From an uncultured Methanomicrobiales archaeon (lineage in GTDB: Archaea; Halobacteriota; Methanomicrobia; Methanomicrobiales; Methanospirillaceae): a stretch of DNA of 64,000 nucleotides. Below, in pieces: positions 44,235-55,485 of this stretch; the stretch's first letter is position 1, and every line of letters starts with the position of its first letter. A program made the position numbers and the translations under genes. The notes under the pieces were generated by a model. The model was given only the letters and a program-made list of their open reading frames with translations, was not told where the DNA came from and did not search any database. The stretch is taken from NCBI GenBank assembly GCA_903832665.1, contig CAILCG010000018.1, positions 1 to 64,000 on the forward strand. Reading direction: 5' to 3'.

Positions 44235-45497
44235 ATGAAAATGGTAAAAATAGTACTTGTTTTTGTCCTCATCCTGGCCCTATGCTTCACGATTACACCC
44301 ATGAGTGCAGTTCTTCCCGGCGGAGGTTTAGAGGTCATGTTCCAGTGTACGGATGTCTTATCCTCGTCATCCTGCAATGCCAATGATGCCACCGTTTATG
44401 TCGATGGGGTATCGAAAGGGACAATGGTAAATGGCCTTTTTGCGATCCCGTATGAAAATGGATTTTCCTCGTATAGAATTTCCAAGAGCGGATACAACGA
44501 GAAATCCGGCATGATACCGGATCCCGCCCCCGGACAGACTACCGATATAATCATCGATGCTACCCTGACACCGTCCCCTTCCGGTAGCGGTAAAGGGTGG
44601 ATAAATGTCCACAGCAATGTTGATGGAGCATCGGTCGCATTCGATGGCGTTACAAAAGGTGCTATCAGCTCCGGTATATTTACCCTGGAAGTAGCCACAT
44701 CCGGAACTCCCTATACCAGGTACACAGTGAGCAAAAGCGGATATGTCACCTATGATGGATCGATTTCCAGCATGCCAACAGCGGATCAGACAATTGATCT
44801 GTACGCTGCTCTGAACCCGGTACCGACCACCACTCCTACGACAATTCCCACCGTATTGACTCCCATTGGAGGAGATGCTGGGTGGTACGCAGTATCCTGT
44901 AATGTTAATGGCGCCACCGTGTACTTCGACACGGTGAATAAAGGCACGATCACTGACGGGATACTTACCGTCCAGGTGTACAGTACGGGTACGCCCTACA
45001 AAACCTACCGCGTGGAAAAAACAGGGTACGTGACTACGTCGGAATCCCTGCCTGCTGCACCGACGAAAGGCCAGACCGTCCCAGTCCGGGTGGCACTCTA
45101 TCCTGTCAGCACGCTGACAACCACAATGCAGACGACTGCCCCAGACAACCCCCCCGGAAGTGAGCATGGCTGGATCGCGATCCATGCGAATGTTGATGGG
45201 GCAAAGGTTATGGTAGGAGCTAATAGCGTCGGGGTCATAAGGAATGGTGTGCTGACAATCCCGGTAGCAGTAACCGGAACACCGTATTCTGAATTCACCG
45301 TTTCAAAAACCGGATATACCACCACTACGGGCACAGTACCCCGCCAACCCGCTTCGGGCGAAACGGTGGACATCTATATCACAATGAACCCGGTCCAACC
45401 CACACCGGAGCCAACAACGCAGTCACCTATCTCGCTGCCAGTTATCATGGCCGGACTCATTGGATCAATCCTGTTACTCCATATTCGCAGGAAATAA
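44235..45497 (+). CDS. Exported PEGA-repeat protein (420 aa)
   Basis: ATG 44235 starts a signal peptide (ILALCFTITPMSAVL). The mature protein has four PEGA-type repeats of ~75 residues, each with the pattern VNSNVDGASVxFDGVxKGxI and YTVSKSGYxT. Proline/threonine-rich linkers separate them (TTTPTTIPTV). The C-terminus ends with a hydrophobic helix (LPVIMAGLIGSILLLHI) and RRK, a plausible membrane anchor. PEGA domains are surface-associated, often in methanogen and halophile envelope proteins. Role: probable adhesin or cell-wall component (inference). Confidence 0.85.
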   Translation: MKMVKIVLVFVLILALCFTITPMSAVLPGGGLEVMFQCTDVLSSSSCNANDATVYVDGVSKGTMVNGLFAIPYENGFSSYRISKSGYNEKSGMIPDPAPGQTTDIIIDATLTPSPSGSGKGWINVHSNVDGASVAFDGVTKGAISSGIFTLEVATSGTPYTRYTVSKSGYVTYDGSISSMPTADQTIDLYAALNPVPTTTPTTIPTVLTPIGGDAGWYAVSCNVNGATVYFDTVNKGTITDGILTVQVYSTGTPYKTYRVEKTGYVTTSESLPAAPTKGQTVPVRVALYPVSTLTTTMQTTAPDNPPGSEHGWIAIHANVDGAKVMVGANSVGVIRNGVLTIPVAVTGTPYSEFTVSKTGYTTTTGTVPRQPASGETVDIYITMNPVQPTPEPTTQSPISLPVIMAGLIGSILLLHIRRK

Positions 45498-45911
45498 AAA
45501 AATCTTTTTTCTTTTTCCACATTTAATGCAATTTGTGCGGGGAGACAGTTTCCAGATGAACGACCCCTCCCAATCCCCGTCATCTCATTAACCAGTGTCA
45601 TGATTTCTTTCGTACCGTTCTTATTACCGGGTTCACACACCGGGTTTTCTCCCAGAGATAGTGGTAGCGGGGGGTATTGAACAGGCATTACAAAAGATTT
45701 CCCAAACGTTTCGAAGGTCGGTTACGGAAATCCCAATCCCCAGGAGTCATTTCATGACGGTTCACTAAATCGGGTTGCATTTGTTCATCCTGCGAATTAA
45801 TCAATGCAAGAACAGGATCATGATAAGTCACTAGTTTTTTTCCGATCAAGTGTGTTGGACAAGCTGGGGAAAAATATCAAAATTAAAAAAAAAGAATCCT
45901 GCCTTGATGCT
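45498..45911 (+). other. Intergenic region between PEGA gene and SatP gene
   Basis: About 410 bp with no convincing gene. A T-rich stretch (aaaaaatcttttttctttttcc) near 45496-45520 follows the PEGA stop and could terminate it. The small frames at 45374-45688 and 45804-46094 are antisense shadows or chance. Confidence 0.45.
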
Positions 45912-46499
45912 TTAAGCGAGAGGGGCAATCTTCTTTTTGTACACTTCGTTCATAATCTCAGCAAGTGCTGTGTACATGGCAGAAAGCCCGCAAAGGATAC
46001 CAACGCCTCCAGCAATATGGAGAACGCGCTTCCCATTGCATTACCAATAATAAGGAGAAGGAACAGCAGAGTGAGGAGCCCGAATACAATCTGAAGTGCC
46101 TTGGACAACCCAAAAGTTATCAAAAACATCACCAGTGAGAAAGAGACCCCACACAGCAAGGAACGCGATAAATCCTTCTTTGGAAAAAACTCCACCCCAC
46201 CCGAACACCGGCATAAGGATAATGAAGACCAGGGTAATCCAGAAAAATCCGTACGAGATGAATGCTGTTGCGGCAAATGTGTTATTCTTCTTCCATTCCA
46301 TGATTCCGGCAATGATCTGTGCAAGACCCCCATAAAAGATCCCCATTGCAAAGATCACTGAACCCATGCTGAAAAGACCTGCATTATGCAAATTCAGAAG
46401 AACAGTCGTCATACCGAATGCAAGGAGCCCCAGCGGAGCAGCATTTGCTGTCGTATCCAGGACCCGTATCGGATTTCCGGTTGAATTTTCCTGCATCAT
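45912..46499 (-). pseudogene. SatP/AceTr (GPR1-FUN34-YaaH) acetate carrier, frame broken twice
   Basis: From ATG 46499 (aggagtg upstream) the protein shows six-helix SatP features: NAAPLGLLAFGMTTVLLNLHN, MGSVIFAMGIFYGGLAQIIAG, FISYGFFWITLVFIIL. At about 46138-46141 one extra base shifts the frame; the next frame continues SLVMFLITFGLSKALQIVFG and to NAMGSAFS, where (near 46010-46018) one missing base restores the original frame: HIAGGVGILCGLSAMYTAL, then AEIMNEVYKKKI. The two changes cancel. Relatives carry acetate or ammonium across the membrane. The uninterrupted frame therefore spans 196 codons. Confidence 0.8.
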
Positions 46500-46882
46500 T
46501 TTTTTTTTAACACTCCTTTTTAATTTCCTATACTTTTACTCCAGATCGGCGACAACCTTGAATCAGGTGTCTGCTGATGCCGGATCCTGCTGATTATACG
46601 ACCGGCACTCCTTCATTTTCCGCTGGCAGCGTACGTGTCTGAAATTTTCTGTCAACCATCGGCTATCTCAGGTGTCTTCACAGCTATCTCATACCCATAC
46701 TATGTCTGAATACAATATTCTGGCATATCAAACCTTTGGGAGTACAGGATTCCGGAGATCTGCCAGGAAGAAACGAATATCAGATTTCCTCACGTCATTC
46801 AATGCATAATCGCTCTGAGGGATTATTTGAACTTTTACCATCCAACGATCTTTTAACCACTTCAATCGTACAATAAATCACC
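46500..46882 (+). other. Intergenic region, nothing recognised
   Basis: About 380 bp. The ribosome site and promoter of the SatP gene (minus) lie at 46505-46540 and the promoter of the next gene (plus) at its right end. No repeats or RNA features were recognised. Confidence 0.35.
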
Positions 46883-47386
46883 ATGAAAAGGATCAATATA
46901 GTGATAGGGTGCTTCTGTATTCTGGCGTTTTGTGTAATGCCGGCACAGGCATTCACCATGAAAACGCTCACCATCACCGTTGCTCAAAATGGGGATGGGC
47001 AGATGGATATGCAGTATGATCTTTCCCTTTTCGAACAGAGTGCGGTTTTTTTCAGAATTGCAGATCCGTCAACTGAACTCAAGTCGGCATTTGAGTCGCA
47101 GTCAAAAGGGCCCATGACCGTTACAAAAGCAACAAGTTCCTCGGCAGGGGTAACGATTCCATCGTTTGCCTCGCTAACCATAAGGAATGGAAAAACGGGA
47201 ATGCAGACACCCGCCGTCTCATTCGAACGTGCGCAAAAAGTGTTGAATACGTACTGGTTTGCCCCGCTCATCTCCCCGGATTTTTCTCCCGCGACTACAA
47301 CAATGATATTTCCCGACGGCTATCGCGAAACATGGCACGATCAGATCAGTATACCATCTGTTACCCACCAGCTTGATCAGAATTGA
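46883..47386 (+). CDS. Exported hypothetical protein (167 aa)
   Basis: The signal peptide is clear (INIVIGCFCILAFCVMPAQA), followed by a mature domain of ~140 residues rich in beta strands (LTITVAQNGDGQMDMQYDLS, LSLFEQSAVFFRI, MIFPDGYRETWHD). The domain start resembles proteins exported by methanogens but no motif is certain. Start ATG 46883 lacks a strong ribosome site. It stands alone between two minus-strand genes. Confidence 0.55.
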   Translation: MKRINIVIGCFCILAFCVMPAQAFTMKTLTITVAQNGDGQMDMQYDLSLFEQSAVFFRIADPSTELKSAFESQSKGPMTVTKATSSSAGVTIPSFASLTIRNGKTGMQTPAVSFERAQKVLNTYWFAPLISPDFSPATTTMIFPDGYRETWHDQISIPSVTHQLDQN

Positions 47387-47430
47387 TTCCAAAACATACT
47401 TTTTTAAGGACCTTTCGGACATGACCTTTT

Positions 47431-48228
47431 TCATCGGGAATATACGGCAGTATTAACAAGATTATTCCAGTATTCCCCGCATTTATCTAGGCAGTACCCC
47501 CCTACAGTTACCTGATCCGGATCGAAATGAGAAAGGGCGAGAGCGATAGATCCTGCGTCAGGATCAATAACATAGATCTTCCGTACGTCATATTCGTTCA
47601 TCAGATCAAAAACCGATTCTAATTGACTTGAACGTACCGCGATATGCCACTGGTATTCCATCACGCGCTCCATGTCTTTGCGATCAGTATCGTTAAAAAA
47701 GAAAAATACTTTCTTCCCTGCAAGTGCAAGAAATTCCATCTCATCCGCATGGTCAGCGATCAGCACATGCCCGGCAATCCCGATATCCCGCATTGTCCTC
47801 ATCACTGTGCAGTATGCCCCGGTGATCGCATCGCTCCATTCCTCGTCATCATGATAATAGCGATCAATAAGCCCGAGTGCGTGCGGAGCAGGTAATGCAC
47901 ACCAGCAATTGCGCTTCTGTACTACGATACCGGCGGCATCTTCTCTAAGCGCTTCCGTCTCCACGGCAATCTCACCGGTTACACAATTACCTTCTACCCC
48001 CAGGAAAGATGAGCGTATCCGGTTGGCACAGAACTTCCCTCCACCACAGGGATGCTCGATCCCTGCTGCCAGCTGAGGGGTAAGTGACTGGTACAGCTGG
48101 TACGTGGTAATGTCGGCCGTAGTGCCGCGATTCTCTGCGATCCATTCAGTGAGTTGGGTAACATCCGGTACCCCGGGCTCAGCTCCGAATGCCCGCGTGG
48201 TGAGTTTGTGCAGCTTGGCCATGGTCAT
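47431..48228 (-). CDS. Conserved-looking hypothetical protein (265 aa)
   Basis: Soluble protein, rich in Cys ([35 protein letters not shown]), with a possible metal-binding cluster in the first 110 residues and mixed alpha/beta elements after it ([36 protein letters not shown]). No known family identified with certainty; similar proteins seem to occur in Methanomicrobiales. It diverges from metG, with 34 bp between starts, so the two may share a promoter region. Confidence 0.6.
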   Translation of the reverse strand: MTMAKLHKLTTRAFGAEPGVPDVTQLTEWIAENRGTTADITTYQLYQSLTPQLAAGIEHPCGGGKFCANRIRSSFLGVEGNCVTGEIAVETEALREDAAGIVVQKRNCWCALPAPHALGLIDRYYHDDEEWSDAITGAYCTVMRTMRDIGIAGHVLIADHADEMEFLALAGKKVFFFFNDTDRKDMERVMEYQWHIAVRSSQLESVFDLMNEYDVRKIYVIDPDAGSIALALSHFDPDQVTVGGYCLDKCGEYWNNLVNTAVYSR

Positions 48229-48262
48229 ATCTTATTACGGTTCAGAATCAAAAAATGTAGTC

Positions 48263-50251
48263 ATGACACCGCCACCGCTGCTGGTCACGTGCGGGTTGCC
48301 GTACACGAACGGCCCCTGCCATCTTGGACACCTGCGAACGTACGTTCCCGCTGATGCGTACGTGCGCTATATGCGGCGGATGGGAGAAGAAGTTGTTTTT
48401 GTCTGCGGTTCGGACAATCACGGGACTCCGATCGTGGTTTCAGCTGAAGAGACCGGCATCACCCCGCGGGCCATGTCCGAGCGCTACCACACGCACTTTG
48501 ACGAGACGTTCAAACGGATGAATGTCATGTTCGATCACTTCGGCATGACTGACAATCCCGCAAACCACCATCGCACGCAGTCTATCGTTGCAGAACTCGA
48601 GAAGAACGGCTACATCTACAAGCAGATCGTGCACCAGGCCTATTGCACGAAATGCAAACGCTTCCTCCCGGACCGGTACGTTGAGGGCACCTGCCCCCAC
48701 TGCGGGAAACCCGCTCGCGGGGATGAGTGCGACCAGGGATGCGGCAAGCACCTGGAGCCCGGCGAGATCAAGGACCCGCTCTGCAAGGTCTGCGGGACAA
48801 AAGCTGAGTTCCGTGACCAGGAACATTATTTCTTCAAACTCTCGGAGTTCAAGGATTTCCTGCTCCCGTACCTCGACACCCTGCGGGGCACGAGCAATGC
48901 AAAAAACTATGCAATCGGCTGGATCAAAGACGAGCTCCATGACTGGTGCATCACCCGGACGCTCGAATGGGGAGTGAAGTTCCCGGGCCGTGACGATCTC
49001 GTGGTGTATGTCTGGGTCGATGCTCCTATCGGCTACATCGCGTTTACTGAAGAGTGGGCCAAGAAGACCGGCAATGACTGGAAACGGTTCTGGTGTGGGG
49101 AGAACCGGGTCACCCATTTCATTGGTGGCGACATCATCTACCACCACTGCATATTCTGGCCGGCCCTCCTCAAAGGAGCCGGATACGGGGGTCCCCATGC
49201 GATTGTGGCGAGCGGGATGGTCAAGGTCGATGATCACAAGTTCTCAAAATCCCGGGGTTACGTAGTCTGGACAAATAACGACTACCTTGACAAGGGACTA
49301 CCCGCAGATTACCTGCGATATTACCTGCTTGCGTATACAAGCCATACCAAGGAACTGAACTTCTCATGGAAAGTCTTTGCCGAACGGATAAACAACGAAG
49401 TAGTCAACATCTTTGGCAACTTCGCGTACCGCACACTTTACTTTGCTCATAAAGAATGGGAAGGCATCCCCGGAGGAGCAGTTGACCCGGCAATCACTGC
49501 CGAGATCGAGAAAACTCTTACCACGGTGAACGGGTACATGCAGGAGTACGAGTTCAAGGGCGCTGTCGATGCGATTATGGCTCTTGCAGCGTTTGGCAAC
49601 ACATATATCCAGACCAATGCACCGTGGAAACTGATCAAGACAGATCGGACCGCTGCGGCACAGGTGATCAAAAACTGCATCCAGATAACAAAAGCCCTGG
49701 CACTGCTCCTCGAACCGGTGATGCCAACAACAGCCCAGGAATGCTGGAAACAACTGGGCTATTACGATCAGGTTGCTAACCACCCCATCTGCGATGCCAC
49801 ATATCCGGTACCGGAAGGATGCATCAAATCCCCCACACCCCTCTTTGTAAAGATGGAAGAGGATCAGATCAAGGAACTCGATGCCCTGCTCCAGAAGCGC
49901 GTGGCAGAAGCAAACAAGAAATCGGAGAAGATACCCATGGTCACATTCGAAGAATTCCAGAAACTTGACATCCGGACCGGTAAAGTGTTGTCAGCCGAGC
50001 CAGTACCGAAATCGAACAAACTCCTGAAATTGCAGGTTGATATCGGGAGCGAGACCCGCCAGATCGTAGCCGGCATGCAACAGTTCTACAAGCCGGAGGA
50101 ACTGGTGGGAAAAGATGTCGTCGTAGTCACGAACCTTGCACCGGCAAAGATCTTCGGAGTTGAGAGCAACGGCATGGTCCTCGCGGCCGGGGATGCAGCA
50201 TCGCTGCTGGTCCCATTCCGACCGGTCGAACCGGGCAGTAAAATCCGATAA
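48263..50251 (+). CDS. metG: Methionyl-tRNA synthetase with C-terminal tRNA-binding domain (662 aa)
   Basis: The ATG at 48263 starts at the catalytic domain ([20 protein letters not shown], with the HLGH form of the HIGH motif). The zinc knuckles are at [25 protein letters not shown] and CKVCG, and the KMSKS loop appears as KFSKSRGYV. The anticodon domain follows, and the last ~110 residues ([18 protein letters not shown] ... [19 protein letters not shown]) are the EMAP/Arc1p-like OB fold that binds tRNA. It charges tRNA-Met for initiation and elongation. Full length and intact. Confidence 0.97.
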   Translation: MTPPPLLVTCGLPYTNGPCHLGHLRTYVPADAYVRYMRRMGEEVVFVCGSDNHGTPIVVSAEETGITPRAMSERYHTHFDETFKRMNVMFDHFGMTDNPANHHRTQSIVAELEKNGYIYKQIVHQAYCTKCKRFLPDRYVEGTCPHCGKPARGDECDQGCGKHLEPGEIKDPLCKVCGTKAEFRDQEHYFFKLSEFKDFLLPYLDTLRGTSNAKNYAIGWIKDELHDWCITRTLEWGVKFPGRDDLVVYVWVDAPIGYIAFTEEWAKKTGNDWKRFWCGENRVTHFIGGDIIYHHCIFWPALLKGAGYGGPHAIVASGMVKVDDHKFSKSRGYVVWTNNDYLDKGLPADYLRYYLLAYTSHTKELNFSWKVFAERINNEVVNIFGNFAYRTLYFAHKEWEGIPGGAVDPAITAEIEKTLTTVNGYMQEYEFKGAVDAIMALAAFGNTYIQTNAPWKLIKTDRTAAAQVIKNCIQITKALALLLEPVMPTTAQECWKQLGYYDQVANHPICDATYPVPEGCIKSPTPLFVKMEEDQIKELDALLQKRVAEANKKSEKIPMVTFEEFQKLDIRTGKVLSAEPVPKSNKLLKLQVDIGSETRQIVAGMQQFYKPEELVGKDVVVVTNLAPAKIFGVESNGMVLAAGDAASLLVPFRPVEPGSKIR

Positions 50252-50306
50252 TTTGTTCCATAATAGTTGCTGGTAAAACACAATAGAATTAATTTACATT
50301 TTTCTC

Positions 50307-50969
50307 ATGTCCCGTCTTCATACCATTCTGGAATGGTTGGTCATCCTGATCCCGCTCATCATCATAGGGATTCTTCTTTTCAATGTGATCTCCGGGAGTG
50401 GTATGCCTGCTCATGAGCCATCCGGTCTCCCCGACAATGGCGGTTTTTTCCAGGTACCGCTTTCCGCCCCCCAGCAATACACGGAATCTGACGGGGACTT
50501 GAAGTTTACTCTCACATCCCGATACGCCTACACACTTGCCGGCAAAGTAGTGGGAAGGCATGAATATCCCGCCACACTGCCCGATGGTATTATCCCCCTC
50601 GATCTCGCAGTAGTGAACGGAGATCTGCTCAAAACGGACATTTTATCGTATTTTACATTCACTATGGGTTCTCACACCTTACAATACAGTTACGATATCC
50701 CCGCCTATACCGGGCTCACGGAGCACTATATCGATGAACACGTCAGTAACAGCCATCTTGTTTTCCAGGACAAAGCGCTGGAAAATGAGGTGAAAAGGGC
50801 GCAAGTTGGAGATTGTCTCATCATCAAAGGAAAACTTGTCGACATTCGGGGTGAATCCGCAGCTTCCAGGTACTCTATCGATACGAGTACGGTGAGAGAT
50901 GATGTGTATCCTGCCGGGTGCGAGATTATTCTTGTACAGTCCTATACTCCGGTCAGTTGCGGGACATAA
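50307..50969 (+). CDS. Membrane-anchored hypothetical protein (220 aa)
   Basis: N-terminal transmembrane anchor (LEWLVILIPLIIIGILLFNVI), then an extracellular beta-rich domain (FTLTSRYAYTLAGKVVGRHEY, GDCLIIKGKLVDIRGESA) with two Cys near its end (GCEIILVQSYTPVSC) that could form a disulfide. No family recognised. It starts 55 bp after metG on the same strand but has its own weak upstream AT-rich stretch. Function unknown. Confidence 0.6.
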   Translation: MSRLHTILEWLVILIPLIIIGILLFNVISGSGMPAHEPSGLPDNGGFFQVPLSAPQQYTESDGDLKFTLTSRYAYTLAGKVVGRHEYPATLPDGIIPLDLAVVNGDLLKTDILSYFTFTMGSHTLQYSYDIPAYTGLTEHYIDEHVSNSHLVFQDKALENEVKRAQVGDCLIIKGKLVDIRGESAASRYSIDTSTVRDDVYPAGCEIILVQSYTPVSCGT

Positions 50970-51656
50970 CCCTCTCGGAGCAACAGAAAGACCAGAGAAA
51001 AAACGTTAAAATGGATGTCGACAGTAATATTTTACCATCATGAAAGCCGTTTTTTCCCTTCATAATACCAGGGGATATGCATCATAAAGGGGATGTTGGA
51101 TTTGTTGCTCGGTCACGGTGGCGGTGAACAATGGTGGTTGTACGCCAGTTTTCGCGTGAACTGATTTCACGCAGCCAGCCTCCGGCCGGCATCTGTTGCG
51201 AAGACGTATGTTCATCGGTACTGGAGACTGCCCTTGCATAATGCAGGACGTAACTTACACTATTTTTCAGGGTGTTGTTGTTCATGTTCATCACATCTCT
51301 GGTTTATGGGATTTGGAGAGGGAGCAAAAATCCAGTGTGTTTTTGGGATTTGTGAATTTTTTTAAGCGCCCATCCGGGTTCAGGTCCAATCGACACAAAG
51401 ATTCTGCTCACAACTGCATTTGCGGGTAAATCCCCTGTATAGGAATCTACCTGCATGCCTACGTTTAAGGGAATCAGGTATAAATTCACAAAATTACCGG
51501 AGGGTGATCCTGTAACTTCAGGGATAGGTAATTGAACCGCAATCATCAGAAAAATTTTATAGCGTGCCCGAAAATATCGCGCAGCTCGAAACGATAGCGC
51601 AAACCGTTGGTTTAGAGTTAAAAAATGAGCACATCCCGGATCCCTTATAGGGTGAA
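50970..51656 (-). other. Intergenic region with doubtful small ORF
   Basis: About 690 bp. A minus-strand frame at 51082-51294 (70 aa, basic, His/Arg-rich end) has a plausible leader but no family; another minus frame at 51304-51546 looks like a shadow. The rest is featureless. I treat all as unproven. Confidence 0.35.
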
Positions 51657-53823
51657 TCAGCCCTTCACACGGAACTTTTCCTTAGGAACAATGATCTCGA
51701 ACCGGGCACCTTTCCCAGGAGTACCATTTTCCGTTATCGTGATACCGGTAAATCCCAGAATTTCACGGACCAGGAACATTCCCATCCCGGTACCAGAACC
51801 CTGCCTGAACTCAAAGATCCGATGCTTCTGTTCAACCGGAATTCCTATTCCGTTATCCTGATAGATGAGATGGAGGGACTCTTCGTCCTTGAGGGTAAAA
51901 AGCCGGATCTCTGTCAGATGGCTACCCCCGTGCCGGAGGGAATTTTCCAGAAGATTGTAAAAGACACGGGGCAGGAGCGGATCTGCATACAATTCAAAAT
52001 CACCGAGTTCGGCATGAATATTAACGTTATGAGCCGGTAAAAGGGTGAGGGCATATTCGAACGAGGAAGCAGCATGCTGCCATTTTGGGGATATGATGCC
52101 CAGGTCCTGCAATCGCCTGATGAAACCGATCTGGTTCCTTATTAATTCGACCGATCCGATGGTGTTATCGAAAAACGCCTGCATAGCACTTTCAGTACTT
52201 TTAAGCTGCGCCCGTTCAAGGGAATTCATAATAATTGAGAGATGATCGAGAATGTCGCTCCGGGTAATACTGAAGAGAAGATCCAATTTCAGGCTGGCTG
52301 TCTGCTCGGTCAAATCTTCCGCCATACCAAGAATGTAACGCGGATTTCCTGAAGAATCAGTGATCAGGACTTTTACAGCGTGAATGATTCGTTCATCACC
52401 GAGTTTGCGGGTAATTTTTTTATGATATCTGAAAATCCCATCAACTAAAAATCCCATCAACTAAGGCTGCATGATCTTCTGTTTCAACAACACGTGCCGT
52501 AGTTTCAGAATATATTTCCCGGGCGGTCTTTCCAATTACGTCATCTGCAACCCGCTCGAATATCCGTTCGCTGGTGGTATTCCAGAAGATATACTTGCCA
52601 TCATCTGAATTTTTGACGAATACTGCAACCGGAAGGTGATTGATCATCTCCTGCTGAAACGCTTTTTCATCCTGTAATTCGCCAAGAGCTGTTTTTAATG
52701 ATATCACCATCGTGTTGATACTCTGCTCCAGTCCCTGAAATTCTGCCACACGAGTGGGCGAGATCTTCCAGTCAAGATCACCGTCAGAAATCCTGTCAAC
52801 ATCCCGGACAATCCCGGCAATAGGTTTTGACAGGTAACGGGAAAGGATAAAGGCTGCACAACCTCCGATAATGAGAGCCACAATCGCGACAAACAGGTGG
52901 AACTGACCATGCCCGCTGGCATTTTTTTCCAGCATCGCATCATTGTAAGTGATCTCAACAATCCGGCTCAAATCGGAACCATACTCTTTGTTCTTCAGGT
53001 CAATGAAGAGATATTTGACGGACTGACCTGTACCAGGTTCGTTTATCGTGAGATCCCCGCGTTGGTGCAGTACTTTTTCCAACATGCTCCGAGTGGATGG
53101 GTCCACTACGTAGGAAGTATTATCTACGAGTTCTCCCATGGCATTGAAGATCCGGACTCGTTCGATGTACTGGTTAGCTGAAGCGATATGTTCAACCGCT
53201 TTTTTGTACTGGATAAATGAACGATCTCCCCGGATTGAAGGATTGGTAAATCCCAGTTCAAGTACATAACGATGATCCGGGGGGGGCATATAGGCAAATT
53301 TTCGCAGCTGACCGGTGCCATGCTGTTCTTCGACCATGCGATCCGGGAAAAAACCTGTCGAGTTCCTGATCGTTGTCAGGTAGGTAAAAAAATAGGGGAC
53401 TTTTTTAAAATCCAGTCCCCGCTCGGGTTCAAAAGTCGTGTATTCGATTACTCCCGATTCATTGATCAGGTAAATATCATACGAGTCGCCCAGGGTTTTT
53501 TTAATTGCGGCGAGATTCATTGTCGAGGGATTACTCCCGGAACGAACGTACTCAACAAGAATTTCATTCAATCCCCTGCGCATCTGGTCGTTTAAGCTGC
53601 TGTCATACAGGGAATAGCTTTCATCTGTCAGCCGAATCATGGCAATGATATCCTGTTCAGTCTGCCGCTGGAGATGCTGCGAATTGCGTTCAAACATATT
53701 TTTTGTATTGTAGTCATTAACGGCAACAAGTCCGACGACAATTACCACAAGGACTATCATGGCAACAAGGAGATACAGGGAAAAGGACCGGTTTTTTCCT
53801 TTAAGGATCCCTTTGTCAGCCAT
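51657..53823 (-). pseudogene. Membrane sensor kinase (dCache-HAMP-PAS-ATPase) split by a 16-bp tandem duplication
   Basis: From ATG 53823 the first part has TM 1 (FSLYLLVAMIVLVVIVVGLVA), a large extracytoplasmic Cache-like sensor (DSSLNDQMRRGLNEIL ... YDIYLINESGVIEYTT), TM 2 (LFVAIVALIIGGCAAFI), HAMP (PIAGIVRDVDRISDGDLDWK) and PAS (INHLPVAVFVKNSDDGKYIFW). It stops at ALVDGIFS. A perfect 16-bp repeat there shifts the frame; without one copy the frame runs into RYHKKITRKLGDERIIHAV and continues with the dimerisation/His region (DHLSIIMNSLERAQL) and the ATPase N and G boxes (FYNLLENSLRHGG, DNGIGIPVEQ, GTGMGMFLV). Senses an external signal; regulator partner not adjacent. Confidence 0.85.
52433..52464 (+). 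repeat. Perfect 16-bp tandem duplication in the sensor-kinase gene
   Basis: The unit aaatcccatcaactaa occurs twice in a row (52433-52448 and 52449-52464). 16 is not a multiple of 3, so it destroys the kinase frame; removal of one copy restores it. A perfect tandem copy suggests a recent slippage event. Confidence 0.85.
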
Positions 53824-54075
53824 TTTTTCCAGTCCCGGTGTACCATTACCAAAAAAATCAATTACAATTGTGACTACCATTGTAAAATACGCGAATGGCG
53901 ATAAATTTATGGTTATTTTCGCTAAAAAAGGTATGAATATACCTCGTTTATTATAATACACTGTTGGAATGAAAATTTACTCATAACGGAATGGGCAAAT
54001 ATCCACGAAAAAATGATTATTGAAAAAATAATTGGGCGATGCAAATCATATTGTCAGCCAAAAAGGTCCTGAAAT

Positions 54076-55321
54076 TCACTCGGCGCCGGCATCGGCAAGC
54101 ATCTGAAAAATTACATCGTAATTTTCATTCTTTTCATTACGATGCTTGTGAACCGCCCATAAAAGACTGGATTCTCCGGATAGCTTGTACGTGGTGATCT
54201 TTTTAGCATGCACATTCGCCCCCTTCCGTAGAAGAAGATCCACGGTCTCGACCTGTCCGTTCCAGACTGCGGCCATGAGCGGTGTCTCGCCATCATGCAA
54301 CCGCTCATCGATATCAACACCCAGTGAAAGCAGGAACTCGATAATCCCGTTATGCCCATTGATCGCCGCAGCATAGAGTGGGGTGATGCCTTTGGGCGAT
54401 TTCACTTTCACATCAGCACCATGGGAGACGAGATTTTTAACTACAGCAAGGTTACCGGTTCGTGCAGCATGGGTTAAAATTGAAAATCCTTTCGTATCCT
54501 TTGCATGAATATCAGATCCGGATTCGATGAGACAGTTCACACAGAGCTCTTTTGCCGGCTCGAACTGCGGTTTGATCTGGGCCAGGGCGGCGGGTGTGAG
54601 GAAATCAGATAATTTGATCTCGACACCCACGAGTCTGAGATGGATCAGGCTCTCGATCAGCTCCTCAATGGTGGAAGTCACGGCATACATCAGGGCCGTT
54701 TTTTCTTCCATATCCCGGAGATCCACTGCAGTGGAATATTCCAGGATTGTCCCGGCAATCCGGTAATTTGCCATACTCGATGCAGCCATAAGGGGGGTCA
54801 TACCGAACATATTGGAATCCGTCGGGTTGGCACCCCCTTTCAAGAGCATATTGGCGATGTGGAGGGGGTTATAATCCGGGTGATAATGAGCGTATTTATA
54901 CATTATCTCCATAAGATTGCGGTAAAAGTCGTGCTCCTGGTTTTCAAAAAAAAACGGAAGTATTCGTTGATGCGATAAGGAGAGGTGTCCACCCATCCAG
55001 GGTTTTCTGGTTGATATCGGCTTTATACTTGAGCAGCATCCGCACATATTCAAAATTATTCTGAAGACATGCAAAACCAAGGGGACTGTAACCGTTCGCA
55101 GTCGCGATATTGACCTCCGAACCAGCCTCCAGCAGGTACTGGCAGATCCGTGGATCGTCGCACATCAGAGATTTGAGCAGGGGGGTCTCCCCATGCGGTC
55201 CGCGGTAATTGACATTTGCTCCCTTGGAGACGAGGTCCCGTACAGATTCAAAATTAGTAGTCTCTACAGCTTCCATCAGCTGCGAATCAGAAGAACGGGG
55301 AATCATCCGGTCAAAAGCCAT
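54076..55321 (-). pseudogene. Ankyrin-repeat protein, split at a 9-T run
   Basis: From ATG 55321 the first part carries three ankyrin repeats (GANVNYRGPHGETPLLKSL, GYSPLGFACLQNNFEYVRMLL, DGWTPLLIASTNT). A run of nine T on the minus strand (54954-54946) shifts the frame into a stop; with eight T the frame continues FFENQEHDFYRNLMEIM, then five to six more repeats (MFGMTPLMAASSMA, KGFSILTHAARTGNLAVV, KGITPLYAAAINGHNG, DGETPLMAAVWNGQVE). Total about 415 residues. Soluble, binds proteins. Same kind of homopolymer break as in copA. Confidence 0.85.
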
Positions 55322-55485
55322 AATTGAGGTGCACGCTCGCGATTTTACATATAATTTCTGGTATTAAAAACTAGATCTTTCTGTTTTTCCATGTTGTACC
55401 ATAAATGTGAGGAATTTGTATCAGGAAGTGTCGTATTTCCTTGAAAAGAAGATAATTTAAGGAAAGGAAAGAAAAATGAAAAAAA

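Noticed and set aside
45804-46094. 96-codon + strand frame in the SatP region
   Set aside because: It is antisense to the 3' end of the acetate-carrier gene and has Lys-rich low-quality translation.
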